A DNA stretch of 39,867 nt from a virus: IMG/VR virus record IMGVR_UViG_3300034418_005051, positions 1-39,867 of that record; one strand, written 5' to 3'. Numbering within the stretch: position 1 is the stretch's first letter; each line of letters starts with the position of its first letter. Made by a program: the position numbers and the translations under genes. Of the stretch, positions 14,034 to 21,222 are shown one piece after another. The notes under the pieces were generated by a model. The model was not told the DNA's origin. It worked only from the letters and a program-made list of their open reading frames with translations, and made no database searches.

Positions 14034-16160
14034 TTAGAGTGCGCCCATTAATAAAAGTGTTAATTCGTCTGCAACGCTTCCAGGACCAGTTAATACTACA
14101 TCTGTTAGACCGCTAATTGTTGTTACTGTTGCTCCAGAATTTATTACTGTAGAACCAAGTGTTGGTGCTGAGTAACCAGAAACGTTTGACCAAGTAAGTC
14201 CAGTAGCAGTGCTTGAGTCAGCCTGTAGGTACTGTCCGTTAGTTCCAACTGTTAATTTACCTACAGTATCTGCTGCAGTTCCTACGATAAGGTCGCCCTT
14301 AGCGTCTATAACTGTGTTAGGAATTGCTGTGGCAAGATCAAATGCTGTGAAGGTGATTACCTCGAGCACATCGTTGACAGCAAGTGCTGCTAAGGATGTA
14401 ATACTTGTTCCATTGGTTGCCGTGTAGTCAGAACCACGAACTAGGAGTACACCGTTTAGGTATACCTGTTCTTTGCCTGCTAAGTAAGATAGAGTTAATC
14501 CGCCAGCATCAGTTCCTGATACAGAGGTTTCTCCACCTGTTGCTACGAACTTGTAGCGATAGATAGCAGCAGTTGAAGAGATAGATCCCCATGCAGAAAG
14601 TCCTGTATCCCATGCATACATGGCATTATCTACTGAGTTCCAGTAAATAGCTCCTTCAAGAATCGCATTTCCATCGTTATCTAATGTTGGAGGAGTTGAC
14701 TTTGCACCTAGGTATCTATCATCAAAGTTATCATAGGCTGTCTCAGCAGCAGCAGCGCTTGCTGCAGCAGCAGTAGCGCTACCAGCAACAGCATCAACAT
14801 ATTGCTTTGTAGCAGCCTGTAGATTTGCTGAAGGGTCTGCGTGAAGAGTCAGAGCACCAGTCATTGTGGAGCCTGACTTAAAGACTACGGCATCGTAGAA
14901 TGTACCACCAGCCTGAATTTCATCAGCAATCTCTTTAAGAGTATCAAGAGTTCCAGGAGCACCATTGATTAGATTGGTAATCTCTGTATCAATGTAACCC
15001 TTAGTTGCTGCGTCACCTGAATCTGTTGGAGTGCCAAGGCTTGTAATCTTCTGGCTGTTCATTGAGAACGAAGAAGTTGGCGCAGCCAAGTCTGTTACTT
15101 TAGATGTGCGTACCTGTGTATCAAAGTCAGAGATAGTGCTGGCTGTCTGAGTGCCAGTATGGTTAGCACGGGCTAGTGGGTCAGTTGCTAACTTGCTAAG
15201 AGCAATAGCAGCCGAAGCGTTAATGTCATCATTTACGATAGTTCCATCTACAATGTCAGAGGATGTAATAGAACTGTTAAGGCTTAGTTTGCTGTAAGCA
15301 ATACCTGCTGATGCGTTGATATCTGCGTTTACAATCGCACCAGTACCGATGCTGGTTGTTAGGCTTACGTTGCCTGTGCCATCAAAGGATACGGCGCTAG
15401 CCTCTACATCTCCTGTAAGTTGGAAGTCTCTAGCAGTTTGTAGGGCTGTGGCTGTAGCAGCATTACCTGTGGTAGAACCAGAGGATCCAGTCACGTTACC
15501 AGTCACGTTACCTGTGACATTACCAGTTAGATTTGCCGTAACCGTATTTGCTGAGAAGTTACCTGAAGCATCTCTAGCTACGATCGCAGAGTTTGTGTTG
15601 GTTGATGTTGCTGTTGTGGCAGAGTTAGCTACCTTGCCAACTGTTGAGATAGTAGCAAGCTTGGTATCTGTAATAGCAGCTGAGGCGTTTATATCCGCAT
15701 TAGTGATAGCTCCATCAGCGATCTTAGCTGAGGTAACAGCGCTATCTGCAATCATTGCGGTAGATACTGTTCCAGTATCGGTAGTCTTTACTACGTTAGC
15801 AATAGTCAACCCGTGAGCCGATGTTGTGTTTTCGATATGAGTATTAGCTTCACGGAAGTCACGGCCGATAGCCATGTGACGAACCTTTGCACCAGCAGAG
15901 TGAGCAATTGCTGCAGTTCCATCGATGTTACGATTAACTGTTAATGTGTTGCTACCTGGGTTAGAGGGAGCAATTACATCGACAATTTCTTCGAGCGAGG
16001 TGTCTGGGTCGATGACAATGGTGAAAGTTTCACCTGCTGCTGGGGTGATGCTACCAAGCAAACCCGCTGCAGAGTTGACAACCATCGTTGTCTGAGAGGA
16101 GTTCATCGCTGATGTAAGCGTGGTCTCCTGAGATGTAGAGAGATATTTACGTATTGTCAT
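14034..16160 (-). CDS. Tail fibre protein with internal repeats
   Basis: A 708-aa fibre. Residues 1-110 form an attachment domain (RKYLSTSQETTLTSAMNSS, RHMAIGRDFREANTHI). The middle holds three copies of an about 20-residue repeat: GAITNADINASAAITDTKLA, GAIVNADINASAGIAYSKLS and GTIVNDDINASAAIALSKLA. It also has a four-fold GNVT run (DNA 15490-15540). GDLIVGTAADTVGKLTVGTNG and a YLQADSSTATGLTWSNVSG segment near the end are typical of trimeric phage fibres. It should mediate host adsorption. The beta-module genes downstream are likely partners. Confidence 0.8.
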   Translation of the reverse strand: MTIRKYLSTSQETTLTSAMNSSQTTMVVNSAAGLLGSITPAAGETFTIVIDPDTSLEEIVDVIAPSNPGSNTLTVNRNIDGTAAIAHSAGAKVRHMAIGRDFREANTHIENTTSAHGLTIANVVKTTDTGTVSTAMIADSAVTSAKIADGAITNADINASAAITDTKLATISTVGKVANSATTATSTNTNSAIVARDASGNFSANTVTANLTGNVTGNVTGNVTGSSGSTTGNAATATALQTARDFQLTGDVEASAVSFDGTGNVSLTTSIGTGAIVNADINASAGIAYSKLSLNSSITSSDIVDGTIVNDDINASAAIALSKLATDPLARANHTGTQTASTISDFDTQVRTSKVTDLAAPTSSFSMNSQKITSLGTPTDSGDAATKGYIDTEITNLINGAPGTLDTLKEIADEIQAGGTFYDAVVFKSGSTMTGALTLHADPSANLQAATKQYVDAVAGSATAAAASAAAAETAYDNFDDRYLGAKSTPPTLDNDGNAILEGAIYWNSVDNAMYAWDTGLSAWGSISSTAAIYRYKFVATGGETSVSGTDAGGLTLSYLAGKEQVYLNGVLLVRGSDYTATNGTSITSLAALAVNDVLEVITFTAFDLATAIPNTVIDAKGDLIVGTAADTVGKLTVGTNGQYLQADSSTATGLTWSNVSGYSAPTLGSTVINSGATVTTISGLTDVVLTGPGSVADELTLLLMGAL

Positions 16161-17059
16161 TAGTACCTCGTGTAGTGGATTCGGACTGGGTATTGGCCAC
16201 GCAACTTGCCTGCTTCCTCGGCAAGGCGTTGCTGGTAAAGTGCGAGCATAAATCGAGCAGCATTAGAGCCAGAGCCAAATTGAATTTTAGTATCAGCTTG
16301 GTCTGCCTCGGCAGAAGTAAATGTAAGACGGCCTGGATCGATAAAGGAGGCTAGACGATAAGAAGCCCCATAAACAATAACATCTTTAGCAGATGAAGGT
16401 AATCCAGTTACTGTTTCAAAGACATCATTATTATTAACAAGAATGCTAGGTTCTTTACTGTACGTTACCTGCACAGTCCGACCTGGGGTAATACGGTCAT
16501 AAACCGAAATAGTTTGACCAGTAGCGTACGTAGCTGAATTAGCCATTTTATCGTGACGCCATTGTTTGACAGGCATCCATTCCCCGGTAGGGCCAGGAGT
16601 GTCCCAGGATACCCCTAAAACGTCGTCTATGGCCGATGGGAGGCTGTATGTCGACTGGGTGGCAGTAAGACTAAAGGTTGTTTTATCTACTCCAAAAAGC
16701 TGGGGAAAGACCGCTTTGATGCTGTCATTGATAGCCCTCTTGACAGAGAGTCTAGGGAAGGTAGGGGAGATAGTTACCTTTGTGTTAGTGGTGTGGCTGG
16801 CAGCAGTTGTGCCTTGATAGCCACGACCGTATGGAGCTGCAGTTGCTGTGCTCGACACGCGGTCATAACTATCCAGCCAGATCATTTCATCGTCGATTTC
16901 GACAACACCCTTGCCAATATTGGACACGCTACCTAGGTTTAAGATTAGAGCTGAGGAGTTGATGTCGGCAGTAAGGTGAGTGGTGCGATCTTGTCGCATC
17001 GTATAGCCATTAAGATTTAGGAGAACTTCATCTACCAAATTGGCAAGAGTTGATGTCAT
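16160..17059 (-). CDS. Head-tail adaptor / tail tubular A-like protein
   Basis: A 299-aa protein. The helical start STLANLVDEVLLNLNGYTM and a beta insert (residues 20-95) are followed by LSVKRAINDSIKAVFPQLFG, then a long beta/alpha part ending KLRGQYPVRIHYTRY. The layout matches adaptor proteins that sit between portal and tail in short-tailed phages. In this genome no tape-measure gene follows, which supports a short tail. It overlaps the fibre start by one base. Confidence 0.55.
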   Translation of the reverse strand: MTSTLANLVDEVLLNLNGYTMRQDRTTHLTADINSSALILNLGSVSNIGKGVVEIDDEMIWLDSYDRVSSTATAAPYGRGYQGTTAASHTTNTKVTISPTFPRLSVKRAINDSIKAVFPQLFGVDKTTFSLTATQSTYSLPSAIDDVLGVSWDTPGPTGEWMPVKQWRHDKMANSATYATGQTISVYDRITPGRTVQVTYSKEPSILVNNNDVFETVTGLPSSAKDVIVYGASYRLASFIDPGRLTFTSAEADQADTKIQFGSGSNAARFMLALYQQRLAEEAGKLRGQYPVRIHYTRY

Positions 17060-17331
17060 TAGGACGATATCCTTCTCAGAGCTTCGGGTGCAGCAAGACC
17101 ATCGGTTCCTGCTAGCACATTACAAATACCTTGGATGTCAAGGAAGGTTTTGGGATCCGTGCGTCCATCTTTACGATTAAGCGCACCTTGGATGCTTTGG
17201 CCAGTTGTACCAGCCCATTCATTAGCCGCAAGGTTATCTCCCACAACGTTTAGTGGAGTTCTGTAAGTACCACCATTAGCAAGTCGATTTAGTTCAGCAC
17301 TAAACGGGGAACCTGTATTTCCGACTGCCAT
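17059..17331 (-). CDS. Small structural hypothetical protein
   Basis: A 90-aa protein starting MAVGNTGSPFSAELNRLANG, with TYRTPLNVVGDNLAANEWAG and a short helical end (ICNVLAGTDGLAAPEALRRI). The position between the basic-protein cluster and the adaptor gene suggests a minor connector or virion protein. I do not recognise a characterised family. Confidence 0.55.
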   Translation of the reverse strand: MAVGNTGSPFSAELNRLANGGTYRTPLNVVGDNLAANEWAGTTGQSIQGALNRKDGRTDPKTFLDIQGICNVLAGTDGLAAPEALRRISS

Positions 17332-17726
17332 TATCTATACCTCGCTGTCTTTCGAGCAATTGATTTAGGTTGCTTGGAGAACTGTTTACCAGACTTGGTA
17401 TCACGACGCTTCTTAGCAGAAGTAGCCGCGTACTCTTTCTTGCTTAGAGACTGACGTGCCTTCTTAGGCAAGTAACGCTCTCCAGTTGCTTTAGAACCTT
17501 GAGTGCTAGGTTTACCAGATCTGGTTCCCCACTCTTCTTTAGTCCATTTAGATAAAGATTTTTGTTTGCTGGATTTGCTACCTGTGTAGCCACCACCAGC
17601 CTTCTTGTATTGTTGTGCTACAAGTTGCGCTTTACGCGCTGACCATTGTCCAGGTCTACCGCCTTTGGAACCAGCAAGAACTCGTCTTTTAATAGAGTCG
17701 CGTAGACCTGGTTTGGTGTATGACAT
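17331..17726 (-). CDS. DUF5872-like basic phage protein
   Basis: A 131-aa very basic protein: SYTKPGLRDSIKRRVLAGSK, GRPGQWSARKAQLVAQQYKK, then KSLSKWTKEEWGTRSGKP, RYLPKKARQSLSKKEYAATS and ends SIARKTARYR. This order is typical of the DUF5872 family as I recall it, seen in aquatic phages and in bacteria without a known activity. The high Lys/Arg content suggests nucleic-acid contact, perhaps DNA condensation in the capsid. Confidence 0.75.
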   Translation of the reverse strand: MSYTKPGLRDSIKRRVLAGSKGGRPGQWSARKAQLVAQQYKKAGGGYTGSKSSKQKSLSKWTKEEWGTRSGKPSTQGSKATGERYLPKKARQSLSKKEYAATSAKKRRDTKSGKQFSKQPKSIARKTARYR

Positions 17727-17728
17727 TG

Positions 17729-18163
17729 TTACTTCTTGCCACCTAGTAGTCCAGGGAATAGACCCTTTGGATTCATTGGCTTAGGTGACTTAGATGTGTA
17801 CTTCTTAGGAGCAGCTTTCTTAACAGCAGCCTTTTTTACAGCAGGCTTGTTAGCATAAGCGGCACGAGCAGCATCTGGAGACTTAGCTGCAGGAGCAGCC
17901 TTAGCACGAGCAGCGGCTACGCGCTTAGCACCGTACATACGATTTACACCTTGGATAAACTCAGCACGAGCACCCTTTGGGGTCTTACCTGCAACAGCAA
18001 GTGCCTTAGTCATACCCATCTTTTTAATTTTATCGATTGTTGCTTGGCTTACAGGAGTGTAAAGTCTTTCTCCCTTAGCGCCTTTGCCTCCACCTTTTGG
18101 AAGTCCTCTTTTTGGCTTGTATGCAGCACGTGCTGCGTCAGCCGTCTTATATGTTTTTGCCAT
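17729..18163 (-). CDS. Lys/Ala-rich histone-like small protein
   Basis: A 144-aa basic protein. It has an internal repeat: DAARAAYKPKRG near the start and DAARAAYANKPA after residue 98. The C-terminus is H1-like, AVKKAAVKKAAPKKYTSKSP. The middle part TIDKIKKMGMTKALAVAG looks helical. I start at ATG 18161-18163, which overlaps the upstream stop by one base. An ATG two codons upstream (18169) has a slightly better AAGGT spacing. Likely virion DNA-binding or packing protein; no family is recognised with confidence. Confidence 0.65.
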   Translation of the reverse strand: MAKTYKTADAARAAYKPKRGLPKGGGKGAKGERLYTPVSQATIDKIKKMGMTKALAVAGKTPKGARAEFIQGVNRMYGAKRVAAARAKAAPAAKSPDAARAAYANKPAVKKAAVKKAAPKKYTSKSPKPMNPKGLFPGLLGGKK

Positions 18164-18453
18164 TACCATTTTACCTTATCTGCCCAATATGCGGCACTCA
18201 TTTTTCCCTTGGATATATTTCTACGATGACGCGCCTTGAAACTTTTGCGTTTCATCTTCATACGTTGTGACTCTCCAGCTTTAGGTTTGCCAGCTGTGCT
18301 AGCACCCTGTTCTCCAAAGCGGATTGTTCTTACTTGTTCACCCTGCTTAGCCACAACTACATGAGACTTTTTGGGGTGAGTAGGGGTACGTTTAGGTTTG
18401 TTAAAGCCTGAAACTCCTGCTCTTGCGAGCCTAGGATCTCTTTTGCTTGCCAT
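18163..18453 (-). CDS. DUF6321-like basic phage protein
   Basis: A 96-aa protein with phrases I associate with DUF6321: GVSGFNKPKRTPTHPKKSHV, VRTIRFGEQGASTAGKPKAG and the ending SFKARHRRNISKGKMSAAYW. The family is widespread in aquatic phages, and from memory is found near structural genes. It is strongly basic (runs of Lys/Arg), so DNA contact in the virion is possible. Its 5' end overlaps the preceding small gene by 23 bases. Confidence 0.75.
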   Translation of the reverse strand: MASKRDPRLARAGVSGFNKPKRTPTHPKKSHVVVAKQGEQVRTIRFGEQGASTAGKPKAGESQRMKMKRKSFKARHRRNISKGKMSAAYWADKVKW

Positions 18454-18574
18454 ACTCTCCGTACTTTCCTAATACTGCTCTTACGGTTCCGTTCTTATTT
18501 AGACGAACCACTTTCCCGTCCTTAATCTGGACAGAGTTAAAACCGTGATGGGTCTTATGTTGTCCAGATGACAT
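18431..18574 (-). CDS. 47-aa small protein
   Basis: A short frame from ATG 18572-18574 to TAG 18431-18433. It encodes MSSGQHKTHHGFNSVQIKDG, then KVVRLNKNGTVRAVLGKYGE and a basic end. It overlaps the upstream stop by one base and the downstream gene by 23, in line with the local style. It has a small beta-hairpin look (VQIKDGKVVRLNKNGTVRAV). It fills what would otherwise be the only gap in this cluster. Confidence 0.65.
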   Translation of the reverse strand: MSSGQHKTHHGFNSVQIKDGKVVRLNKNGTVRAVLGKYGEYGKQKRS

Positions 18575-18867
18575 TATTTGATTCTGCCTTTTTTGTCGTA
18601 GCGACGTCCTTGTAGGATTGCTCCGGCAAGTTGACCAAGGTCTTTCTTATTAGAAGCTGCGGCAGCATTAGCTCTAGCTTTAGCAGCAGGGCGCATTGAA
18701 GGTGGTACAGTACGTGCTTCATTCTGTGCTCCAATTGTTTTACGATAACTGCCAGCATATTGACCAACTTCTTTTTTAATATTTCCAACGTATTTGCCTA
18801 CAGTGCTAGCAGCTTTTTGAATTGGATTATACCCACTGGTATCGTAAAAAGATTTACGCATTGCCAT
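18574..18867 (-). CDS. Small basic hypothetical protein
   Basis: A 97-aa basic protein: MAMRKSFYDTSGYNPIQKAA, then helical VGKYVGNIKKEVGQYAGSYR, ARTVPPSMRPAAKARANAAA and a Lys/Arg tail. No recognised domain. It is one of six consecutive small, mostly basic products between capsid and connector genes. Start and stop both overlap neighbours by one base. Confidence 0.6.
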   Translation of the reverse strand: MAMRKSFYDTSGYNPIQKAASTVGKYVGNIKKEVGQYAGSYRKTIGAQNEARTVPPSMRPAAKARANAAAASNKKDLGQLAGAILQGRRYDKKGRIK

Positions 18868-19016
18868 TATTTCTTTTTCGCTTTCTTCTTAACGGCTTTC
18901 TTCTTGGCCTTCATCATCATGGCCTTTTCTTCCATCTTCTCAGCCTTTGCATACATCTTGGCTGCCTTCTTACCCTTAGCTGTGTAAGGGAACTTTTTTC
19001 CGCTAACCATTGGCAT
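18867..19016 (-). CDS. 49-aa Lys/Ala/Met-rich protein
   Basis: A short frame from ATG 19014-19016 to TAA 18867-18869. After MPMVSGKKFPYTAKGKKAAK comes a helix of Lys, Ala, Met and Glu ending in a lysine-dominated tail (KAKKKAVKKKAKKK). Both ends share a single base with the flanking genes (TAATG), which strongly supports the call. Composition suggests DNA or RNA binding, perhaps packaged with the genome. Confidence 0.7.
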   Translation of the reverse strand: MPMVSGKKFPYTAKGKKAAKMYAKAEKMEEKAMMMKAKKKAVKKKAKKK

Positions 19017-19285
19017 TAAATTAACCCTCCTGTTGAGTCGTCCGCTTTGAACGCCTTTCCTGCTCTGTTACTTACCTCAACTGCCACTTGTATATCTTTC
19101 ATACGAGTTGATGACGGTTGAATCCCTTGTGCTCTAGCATCTCTATAAGCCTGCAACTCAGCATCCCACTTCTTGGTAGACATACTGGTTCTAGTTGATG
19201 CTTCTCCTGCGTTAAGGCTTATGCCTAGGATTTTGCATCCAAAGCAACCTTCTACATCTGTAGGATGTGTACTTCTGTGTAACAT
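19016..19285 (-). CDS. Phage hypothetical protein with C-x2-C motif
   Basis: An 89-aa protein. VEGCFGCKILGISLNAG carries a C-x2-C near the N-terminus, and KKWDAELQAYRDARAQGIQP and VAVEVSNRAGKAF follow. I have seen this order in small actinophage proteins near capsid genes, with no function assigned. The lone Cys pair could bind metal with partners. A GGGG stretch lies just before the ATG. Confidence 0.65.
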   Translation of the reverse strand: MLHRSTHPTDVEGCFGCKILGISLNAGEASTRTSMSTKKWDAELQAYRDARAQGIQPSSTRMKDIQVAVEVSNRAGKAFKADDSTGGLI

Positions 19286-19292
19286 ATTCCCC

Positions 19293-19544
19293 CTATACAG
19301 TTTCTACTGTGTACCCCGCTGCTTCTAGCGATGCTTTTTCTGCAGATGAAATTTCATAACGGTGACCACCCAAGTAATACAAGTCAGCATTAGCCAAATC
19401 TTCAGCATACGGAAAACGTTCTTGACGATAGACATCATTCTCCTTGATTACAGTGATACCACGTTCCAGTTTATATCTGTAGTGCAGTACGTTGTCTCCT
19501 GCAGGTCCTTCAGATACTGTTGGTGGTGTGAAGTAGAAAGCCAT
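19293..19544 (-). CDS. Small hypothetical virion-region protein
   Basis: An 83-aa acidic protein: MAFYFTPPTVSEGPAGDNVL, HYRYKLERGITVIKENDVYR and LYYLGGHRYEISSAEKASLE. The C-terminus resembles the SxAExxxLxxAGY tails of small capsid-region proteins in actinophages. The start has AGGAG five bases upstream. It is the first gene after the capsid gene, so it may be a head decoration or completion protein. Confidence 0.65.
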   Translation of the reverse strand: MAFYFTPPTVSEGPAGDNVLHYRYKLERGITVIKENDVYRQERFPYAEDLANADLYYLGGHRYEISSAEKASLEAAGYTVETV

Positions 19545-19571
19545 AGTTCTCCTTTAATGAACTCACCACTA

Positions 19572-19589
19572 GGCAGGGTTTCCCCTGCC
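19572..19589 (-). promoter_or_regulatory. Hairpin after the capsid gene
   Basis: A 7-bp perfect stem GGCAGGG/CCCTGCC with a 4-base loop lies 19 bases after the capsid stop. No T-run follows on the minus strand, so it is more likely an mRNA-stabilising or partial attenuating element than a full terminator. It would help raise capsid mRNA level relative to downstream genes. Confidence 0.45.
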
Positions 19590-19607
19590 CAGCAGTCAGT
19601 TAATTAA

Positions 19608-20594
19608 CTAAACGGTTGGACGAACAGACGATGCTGTTTCGATACGCCATAGAGATTCTGAACGGTAACGGTTCCATCCAAGTACGCCGTACCAGCCGAT
19701 TGGGCGGAGACGCATTAACTTGTCTGTAACTGGACCGATAACTGTGTGTGGTTCTTCTGCAACTGCTTCTGCAAGAGCCTGTTGACCCATTACGAATGTT
19801 GAGAACACACGAACCTGGCTTGCGCCAGCTCCTGAACCAGCCTGTGAGTTTGGTAGGCGTGGTGACTCTACGAAAGCAACGCCTTCGTATGTTCCAAGCT
19901 CACCTGCGTAGATGTTTGAGGTATCTACGTACTCGTGTGGCTGACGCCATCCTGCAGTTCCTGTTTCAGCACGAAGATCGTGTGAAACCTCTGGGTGAAT
20001 GTAGGAAGCGTATAGAGAACCACGGCGTGGCACAACGTTTGCTGCGCGAAGCTTTGCTACTGCGTAGCGGATATCGCGTGACTTGATTGTGTCAGAACCA
20101 GTGATGGTTGTGATTGCTGCAGAGGTAGAAAGTGATCCAGCGGATTCGCGGATTACCTGTGATCCACCATTTAGAACATCACGGACAACTGTGTCGAGTG
20201 AGTCATTCATGTTGAATGCAACAATGTTTGCAAGAGCTGGCTCTACATCAGCGAGTGAGAAGAGGTCGAGCTTGCGAGTTGAAATGATTGAGTTACCATA
20301 CTCATTGAGGGTGACTGCGACTGTGCTTGTTGCAGGAATTGCAACAGCATCTGGATCAACAGTTTCTGTCAATGGTGAGGTAGCTACTGCGAGGTCATTG
20401 TAAAGTTGGAACAATACAGATGAACCTGCGTGGGATTGCTGTGCAGGCTTCTTGTCAGCTGCAGCACGGAATGACGGAACGGAACGAAGAGCGAACTCTA
20501 CGAGCTTGTCATACGCCTGAGTAACAAGGTTAGCACCGACAACTGTACCCGCTTGACCTGCTGGCAAAGCAGCAGAGGTATACAAGTTAGGCAT
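19608..20594 (-). CDS. Major capsid protein, N4-gp56 family type
   Basis: A 328-aa HK97-fold capsid protein. The N-terminal arm GANLVTQAYDKLVEFALRSV is followed by SHAGSSVLFQLYNDLA, VTLNEYGNSIISTRKLDLFS, the DTVVRDVLNGG helix, SLYASYIHPEVSHDLR and GTYEGVAFVESPRL. It ends in a short GWYGVLGWNRYRSESLWRIE strand pair. This order fits the N4-gp56 family of capsid proteins. It is downstream of the scaffold gene, has an AGGA ribosome site, and is followed by a stem-loop. Confidence 0.85.
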   Translation of the reverse strand: MPNLYTSAALPAGQAGTVVGANLVTQAYDKLVEFALRSVPSFRAAADKKPAQQSHAGSSVLFQLYNDLAVATSPLTETVDPDAVAIPATSTVAVTLNEYGNSIISTRKLDLFSLADVEPALANIVAFNMNDSLDTVVRDVLNGGSQVIRESAGSLSTSAAITTITGSDTIKSRDIRYAVAKLRAANVVPRRGSLYASYIHPEVSHDLRAETGTAGWRQPHEYVDTSNIYAGELGTYEGVAFVESPRLPNSQAGSGAGASQVRVFSTFVMGQQALAEAVAEEPHTVIGPVTDKLMRLRPIGWYGVLGWNRYRSESLWRIETASSVRPTV

Positions 20595-20620
20595 TTACCT
20601 ATCCTTTTTGGTCGAAGTGG

Positions 20621-21103
20621 CTACGATTGTGAACCGTAGATAAGTTTTAGGATTTCATCTTCAGAGTTAGCATTGTTAATACGAAATGCTATATCTTCAG
20701 ACTTGTCGGGGGATAAAGCACCACTTGTTACAGCATCTATTTGTCGCAAAGCTGCGACGTCATGCTGACTTACTTCCTGCTCTGGTTTAACTTCAAAGCC
20801 AAATACATCGGCATTGTTGTCTAACCAAGCTGCGATAGCTTCTTCCGAAGCATCCAAGTCAGATGGTACAAATGCGGCAACCTTTGGGTTTACGCCACGG
20901 GACGAAAATACGTCCTTTAAAATCCGCTCTCTTTGGGACTTGCTGAGTTCACCTAGTGAACTTTCGAGTTCCTTGTTTCTCTTTTGCTCAGACTTCAAAG
21001 CCTTACGCAGTTTCTTTACAAGGTCAGTTTCCGATTCGTATGATGGCGTAAAGTCATCATCTTCATCTTCGTCATCCCAGTAGTTATCGCGGTTGTTGCT
21101 CAT
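20621..21103 (-). CDS. Capsid scaffolding protein
   Basis: A 160-aa acidic protein: a disordered Asp/Glu N-terminus (DDEDEDDDF), a coiled coil over residues 28-60 (LVKKLRKALKSEQKRNKELE), then RGVNPKVAAFVPSDLDASEE and a short helical C-terminus. Acidic start, coiled coil and location directly before the capsid gene are the usual marks of a scaffold that guides procapsid assembly and leaves before or during packaging. GGGAGA precedes the start. Confidence 0.8.
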   Translation of the reverse strand: MSNNRDNYWDDEDEDDDFTPSYESETDLVKKLRKALKSEQKRNKELESSLGELSKSQRERILKDVFSSRGVNPKVAAFVPSDLDASEEAIAAWLDNNADVFGFEVKPEQEVSQHDVAALRQIDAVTSGALSPDKSEDIAFRINNANSEDEILKLIYGSQS

Positions 21104-21138
21104 AGCAACTCTCCCTTTCTAGTAGTTGGCGCACGCCT

Positions 21139-21204
21139 CAATATCTACAGGGGAATAGATATTGGCTCGTACTATCGGTCTAATACACCGCATGGGGCCG
21201 ATAG
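21139..21204 (-). promoter_or_regulatory. Two hairpins upstream in the 615-aa gene / scaffold gap
   Basis: The 119-base gap before the scaffold start (21104-21222) contains a 9-bp perfect stem CAATATCTA/TAGATATTG (21139-21164, 8-base loop) and a 7-bp stem CTATCGG/CCGATAG (21172-21204, 19-base loop). Neither is followed by a T-run. This is the longest gap inside the late structural operon. The hairpins probably mark an RNA processing site or partial terminator, or surround an extra promoter, so that scaffold and capsid are made at higher level. Confidence 0.4.
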
Positions 21205-21222
21205 ATCCATGTCGGGATTCTG

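Noticed and set aside
15316-15816. Plus-strand frame of 166 codons opposite the tail fibre
   Set aside because: An artefact of the repetitive Ala/Val/Thr codons of the fibre gene; no ribosome site or coupling.
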